This document shows, one piece after another, positions 28,458 to 30,672 of a stretch of DNA of 30,672 nt. The stretch lies in the IMG/VR virus record IMGVR_UViG_3300032288_001794, positions 1 to 30,672 of that record; one strand, given 5' to 3'. Within the stretch, counting starts at the first letter, position 1. Every line of letters starts with the position of its first letter. The position numbers and the translations under genes are program-made. The notes under the pieces were generated by a model. It worked only from the letters and a program-made list of their open reading frames with translations. It was not told the origin of the DNA and ran no database searches. The DNA is from a virus.

Positions 28458-28979
28458 ATGAAGAAACAACTAATCGCACTCACAACTTTGGGTGTCATTC
28501 TGGCCGGTTGCTCACCATCGGCAACGGCTGCGCAAATACCTGCGCCACAGGCCATCGTAAAAACAAACCCTGATTTCATGACAATCGTGAAGCAGGATGC
28601 CGCCGAGTTCCGCATGGCTAAGGTCGTGAAGGCGTTGAAGAAGCGCATTGGAAAAACTTGGTATGTGTTCAGTGGTTCGACACCTTCGGGTTGGGATTGC
28701 TCAGGTCTAACCAGGTGGGCTTATCAGCAGATCGGGATAGACATTCCGCACTCAGCTAACAAACAAGCCGCGAGTGGTGTGAAGGTGTCTGCACCGGCTA
28801 TTGGTGATTTGGTGCTGTTCGGTTACAAAGGCACTAACACCTTCTTTCATGCCAGCATCTACATTGGCAACGGCAAGGTGATTCATGCAGGGTTCAAGAA
28901 GGGTCAGACCACTTCTGTTCTTGACTTGCAGTCGGCCAGCGTAAAGAATACAAAGATGAGATTTGTTAGGGTCGGCTGA
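28458..28979 (+). CDS. NlpC/P60 lipoprotein peptidase
   Basis: A secreted lipoprotein predicted to cut peptide stems of peptidoglycan (D-Glu-diamino acid bond in NlpC/P60 enzymes). The 173-residue precursor has MKKQ, a hydrophobic stretch and lipobox LAGC (15-18, Cys18 lipidated), then an NlpC/P60 domain: the motif GWDCSGLTRWAY with Cys81, HASIYIGNGKVIH with His131 and a third polar position near His143. It is a second wall enzyme, away from the lysis cassette (17625-18654), and being lipid-anchored it is more likely to act from outside the membrane on the host or on incoming phage. AGGAAAGG upstream serves as ribosome site, with the tmRNA-like RNA further up. Confidence 0.88.
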   Translation: MKKQLIALTTLGVILAGCSPSATAAQIPAPQAIVKTNPDFMTIVKQDAAEFRMAKVVKALKKRIGKTWYVFSGSTPSGWDCSGLTRWAYQQIGIDIPHSANKQAASGVKVSAPAIGDLVLFGYKGTNTFFHASIYIGNGKVIHAGFKKGQTTSVLDLQSASVKNTKMRFVRVG

Positions 28980-29302
28980 TGTATCAGTGTGAGCGTTGCG
29001 GTTGTGAGATGACCGAGGTTGTGGTGTTGGCGCGGAAGAAGCGTGGCAAAGATTTGTGGGGTTGTGCGCAGTGTCGTGGTGGTAAGCAGGCGCGTGTAAG
29101 GACTGCGTTTGGTTTGTGTCAGCCGCATCAGGGTTTGTTTGATGATGAGGACAATCCGTTGGATAAGTTTGGTCGGTTGTATCGGCCTGGGGTTAGGCTT
29201 TGCGGTTATAGGGATTGTGTGGCGGTTGACCATTTGGTGTTGGCGGCTGGTTGTCGGGTGGATTCGGGTATTGGTCGGGCGTTGCGCAAGGCCACGAAAT
29301 AA
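28979..29302 (+). CDS. Zinc-ribbon / HNH-like protein, copy 2
   Basis: A 107-residue protein starting at the overlap TGATG. CERCGCEM (4-11), CAQCRGG, LCQPHQGLFDDEDNPLDKFG and RLCGYRDCVAVDHL give several Cys/His pairs, with a C-terminal HNH-like zinc half. The second half matches the gene at 23654 (CGHSDCVAVSHI), so these are paralogues. It may bind DNA or cut it; no complete HNH catalytic set is evident. Function unknown. Confidence 0.72.
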   Translation: MYQCERCGCEMTEVVVLARKKRGKDLWGCAQCRGGKQARVRTAFGLCQPHQGLFDDEDNPLDKFGRLYRPGVRLCGYRDCVAVDHLVLAAGCRVDSGIGRALRKATK

Positions 29303-29317
29303 AGAAAAGGGATTGTT

Positions 29318-29434
29318 GTGACAGCGAAGGAACTGTTGGCAGCGTTGCAGGCTTATTACATTGAGCTGCACCAGCTCGGTGCTGATCGTGAGGCTGTTGC
29401 CATTGCACAGTTCATCGAGCGGCTAGACAAGTGA
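29318..29434 (+). CDS. Small helical protein before methyltransferase
   Basis: 38 residues from GTG 29318, with AAAAGGGA upstream. TAKELLAALQAYYIELHQLG is followed by ADREAVAIAQFIERLDK, a two-helix hairpin. The stop overlaps the methyltransferase GTG (GTGA), so it may be a small partner or just a leader for translation of that gene. Confidence 0.55.
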   Translation: MTAKELLAALQAYYIELHQLGADREAVAIAQFIERLDK

Positions 29435-30090
29435 GCATCTATTATCAGGATGACCTGGTGACCTTGTATCACGGTGACTGCCTGGAACTGACTGATTGGG
29501 TGAACGCTGATGTGCTGGTAACTGACCCGCCGTATGGCATCGCATGGAAGGGCATAACGACAGGACTAAACAAAGGCTTCGATAAGTTCAAAGACGGCAT
29601 CGTTGGGGATAAGACACCAGAGATTCGTGATGCTGTCTTAGGACTATGGGGTGACAAACCAGCAGTCGTGTTCGGTTCATGGCGTATAGACAGACCAGCA
29701 CAGACAGAACATCGCCTAATCTGGCACAAAGCCGGAATGCTACCTGGGCCACTCAACGCGCCGTTCATGTCACAAGATGAAGAAATATACATCTGGGGTC
29801 AAGGCTTCGTGTCGACATCGCCACCACAACGCTCAGTCATCAAGACGGATGAACACAGACCATCGGAGGTTGCCAAGATAGGCCACCCGACACCTAAGCC
29901 AGTCGGACTCATGGAACTACTTATTGAGCGAACACCAGCAGGCATCATCGCTGATCCGTTTGCTGGTTCGGGGTCAACACTTGTGGCAGCTCGCAACAAG
30001 GGCAGACAAGCAGTAGGTGTTGAGTTTGAAGAACGCTACTGCGAGATAATCGCCAACCGACTGCAACAGCACACGCTGTTCACCACTTAG
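29431..30090 (+). CDS. DNA methyltransferase (N6/N4, beta-class order)
   Basis: Probable modification enzyme using SAM to methylate A or C in DNA. In 219 residues the catalytic DPPY (32-35) comes before the SAM-binding DPFAGSGST (175-183), with HPTPKPVGLM (152-161) between them, so beta-class order. No restriction partner is seen; it likely protects phage DNA from host enzymes. The codon choice is unlike its neighbours (more ACA, CCA, GGA, fewer TTG and GTT), suggesting recent acquisition. Start GTG 29431 overlaps the previous stop. Confidence 0.9.
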   Translation: MSIYYQDDLVTLYHGDCLELTDWVNADVLVTDPPYGIAWKGITTGLNKGFDKFKDGIVGDKTPEIRDAVLGLWGDKPAVVFGSWRIDRPAQTEHRLIWHKAGMLPGPLNAPFMSQDEEIYIWGQGFVSTSPPQRSVIKTDEHRPSEVAKIGHPTPKPVGLMELLIERTPAGIIADPFAGSGSTLVAARNKGRQAVGVEFEERYCEIIANRLQQHTLFTT

Positions 30091-30096
30091 GACATC

Positions 30097-30279
30097 ATGC
30101 CGCTGTATGAATACACCTGCGCATCAGGCCACATAAGAAAAGAAATTAGAAGCATCCACGCCGAAGAACCAACAGACATCAAGTGCGCTGAGTGTGGTGA
30201 ACCTATGTGGCAGGTGGTGGGTGGTGTGGGTGTGTCGTTCAAAGGTTCGGGTTTCTATTCGACAGATAAGGGCAAGTGA
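30097..30279 (+). CDS. FmdB-type zinc-ribbon protein
   Basis: A 60-residue protein MPLYEYTCASGHIRKEIRSI..., with IKCAECGEPMWQV and a GVSFKGSGFYSTD end, which is the FmdB/regulatory zinc-ribbon family pattern in which the first zinc pair here is Cys-x3-His rather than Cys-x2-Cys. These small proteins occur in phages and cells with unknown function, possibly DNA or ribosome binding. The stop overlaps the next GTG (GTGA). Confidence 0.82.
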   Translation: MPLYEYTCASGHIRKEIRSIHAEEPTDIKCAECGEPMWQVVGGVGVSFKGSGFYSTDKGK

Positions 30280-30605
30280 GCCGCTTCCGCCGACCATGCC
30301 TAACTTGTGGGCTGTTGACTGAACCAGGTCAAAGCCGTTGCATAGCGCATCAGGCACAGGTAGACCAGCAGACGGCTAATCGCCGCGCAACCGTGAAACG
30401 AATCACAGGTCAGTATTCGGGTGACTACAAACGCCGCGCCAAAGCCATACGCGAAACAGCCGTCAACTGCCACATCTGCGGCGACCCTGCAAGAACAAAC
30501 GATCCGTGGACAGCCGACCACATCATTGCCGGTGACCGAAACTCACCATTAGCACCAGCGCACCGTAGCTGCAACGAACGCCGCGGCAACAAACCACTCA
30601 CCTAG
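30276..30605 (+). CDS. HNH endonuclease beside terminase
   Basis: 109 residues from GTG 30276. CLTCG and RCIAHQ give an N-terminal zinc pair, and CHICGDPART (65-74), ADHIIAGD (80-87), and HRSCNERRGNKP (96-107) are the HNH core, with Cys65, Cys68, His82, His96, Cys99 and Asn100. Such HNH proteins next to terminase are, in HK97-like and other cos phages, needed for DNA cutting and packaging together with TerL. If the genome is circular or cos-ended it lies just upstream of the small terminase. The codon style is like the methyltransferase block. Confidence 0.9.
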   Translation: MSRFRRPCLTCGLLTEPGQSRCIAHQAQVDQQTANRRATVKRITGQYSGDYKRRAKAIRETAVNCHICGDPARTNDPWTADHIIAGDRNSPLAPAHRSCNERRGNKPLT

Positions 30606-30672
30606 ATCCCTATACCCCTGGTGGCATCCATCGGGGATGGGTCAATTCCTATGGAAACACCACGAAGAACAC
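30606..30672. other. Non-coding end segment, possible cos/pac region
   Basis: With 1-97 at the other end this would make a gap of about 165 bases between HNH and terminase if the map is circular. It contains CATCC (30625-30629) and GGATG (30635-30639) as a small inverted repeat and a CCCCTGGTGG stretch, with no other gene. Packaging sites usually lie here, but no cos sequence can be proven. At the left end, 1-97, I see only the ribosome site of TerS. Confidence 0.35.

Noticed and set aside
1-30672. CRISPR arrays, insertion sequences, integrase or repressor genes
   Set aside because: No spaced direct repeats of CRISPR type, no transposase motifs and no tyrosine or serine recombinase pattern found by reading; the 15-bp repeats at 22009-22083 are contiguous and coding.

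Overview
The window reads as an essentially complete, compact genome of a tailed siphovirus (HK97-type capsid, long non-contractile tail) that infects an actinobacterium. The actinobacterial link rests on a WhiB-family gene, on early-gene families typical of actinophages (YqaJ exonuclease with an annealing-like protein, HNH proteins beside the terminase, small Cys-rich proteins), and on moderate-GC DNA with frequent GTG and TTG starts. A freshwater or marine Microbacteriaceae-like or acI-like host is a guess. I see no integrase, excisionase or repressor, so a strictly lytic life is likely. No long terminal repeat is visible, and an HNH gene at the right end followed by terminase at the left end fits a circular map or cos-type ends.

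Layout on the + strand: packaging and head (98-6795: TerS, TerL, a tiny membrane protein, portal, a multidomain prohead protease, major capsid protein between two terminators); a three-gene sugar module (6896-9173: GT4-like and GT2-like glycosyltransferases and a TagD-like nucleotidyltransferase) inserted in the head operon; connector and tail (9202-15174, including tail-assembly chaperones with a -1 frameshift site at CCCAAAA); receptor-binding or fibre genes with three related tandem proteins (15184-17568); lysis (17625-18654: XhlA-like protein, M23 endopeptidase, holin-like protein). One gene, whiB, lies on the - strand (18644-18931). The replication and recombination block follows (18964-24897: YqaJ exonuclease, annealing protein, HNH, initiator, DnaB-type helicase, SSB, RusA). 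Then comes a train of overlapping small genes (25001-27135), a calcineurin-like phosphoesterase, a 79-nt tmRNA-like RNA, an NlpC/P60 lipoprotein, small Cys-rich proteins, a DNA methyltransferase, an FmdB-type zinc ribbon and an HNH endonuclease.

Genes are packed with overlapping stops and starts (TAATG, TGATG, ATGA, GTGA), implying strong translational coupling.

The most unusual features are: (1) a free-standing RNA at 28310-28388 that has the tRNA-like domain of tmRNA (acceptor stem with G3-U70, tmRNA-type D region, T arm, P2-like stem) but no message domain; (2) a chain of small related genes whose conserved C-terminal LIKGE codons also form the Shine-Dalgarno sequence of the next gene; (3) 15-bp iterons inside the replication-initiator gene followed by an A-rich tract, resembling an intragenic origin; and (4) a four-hairpin leader just before that gene.
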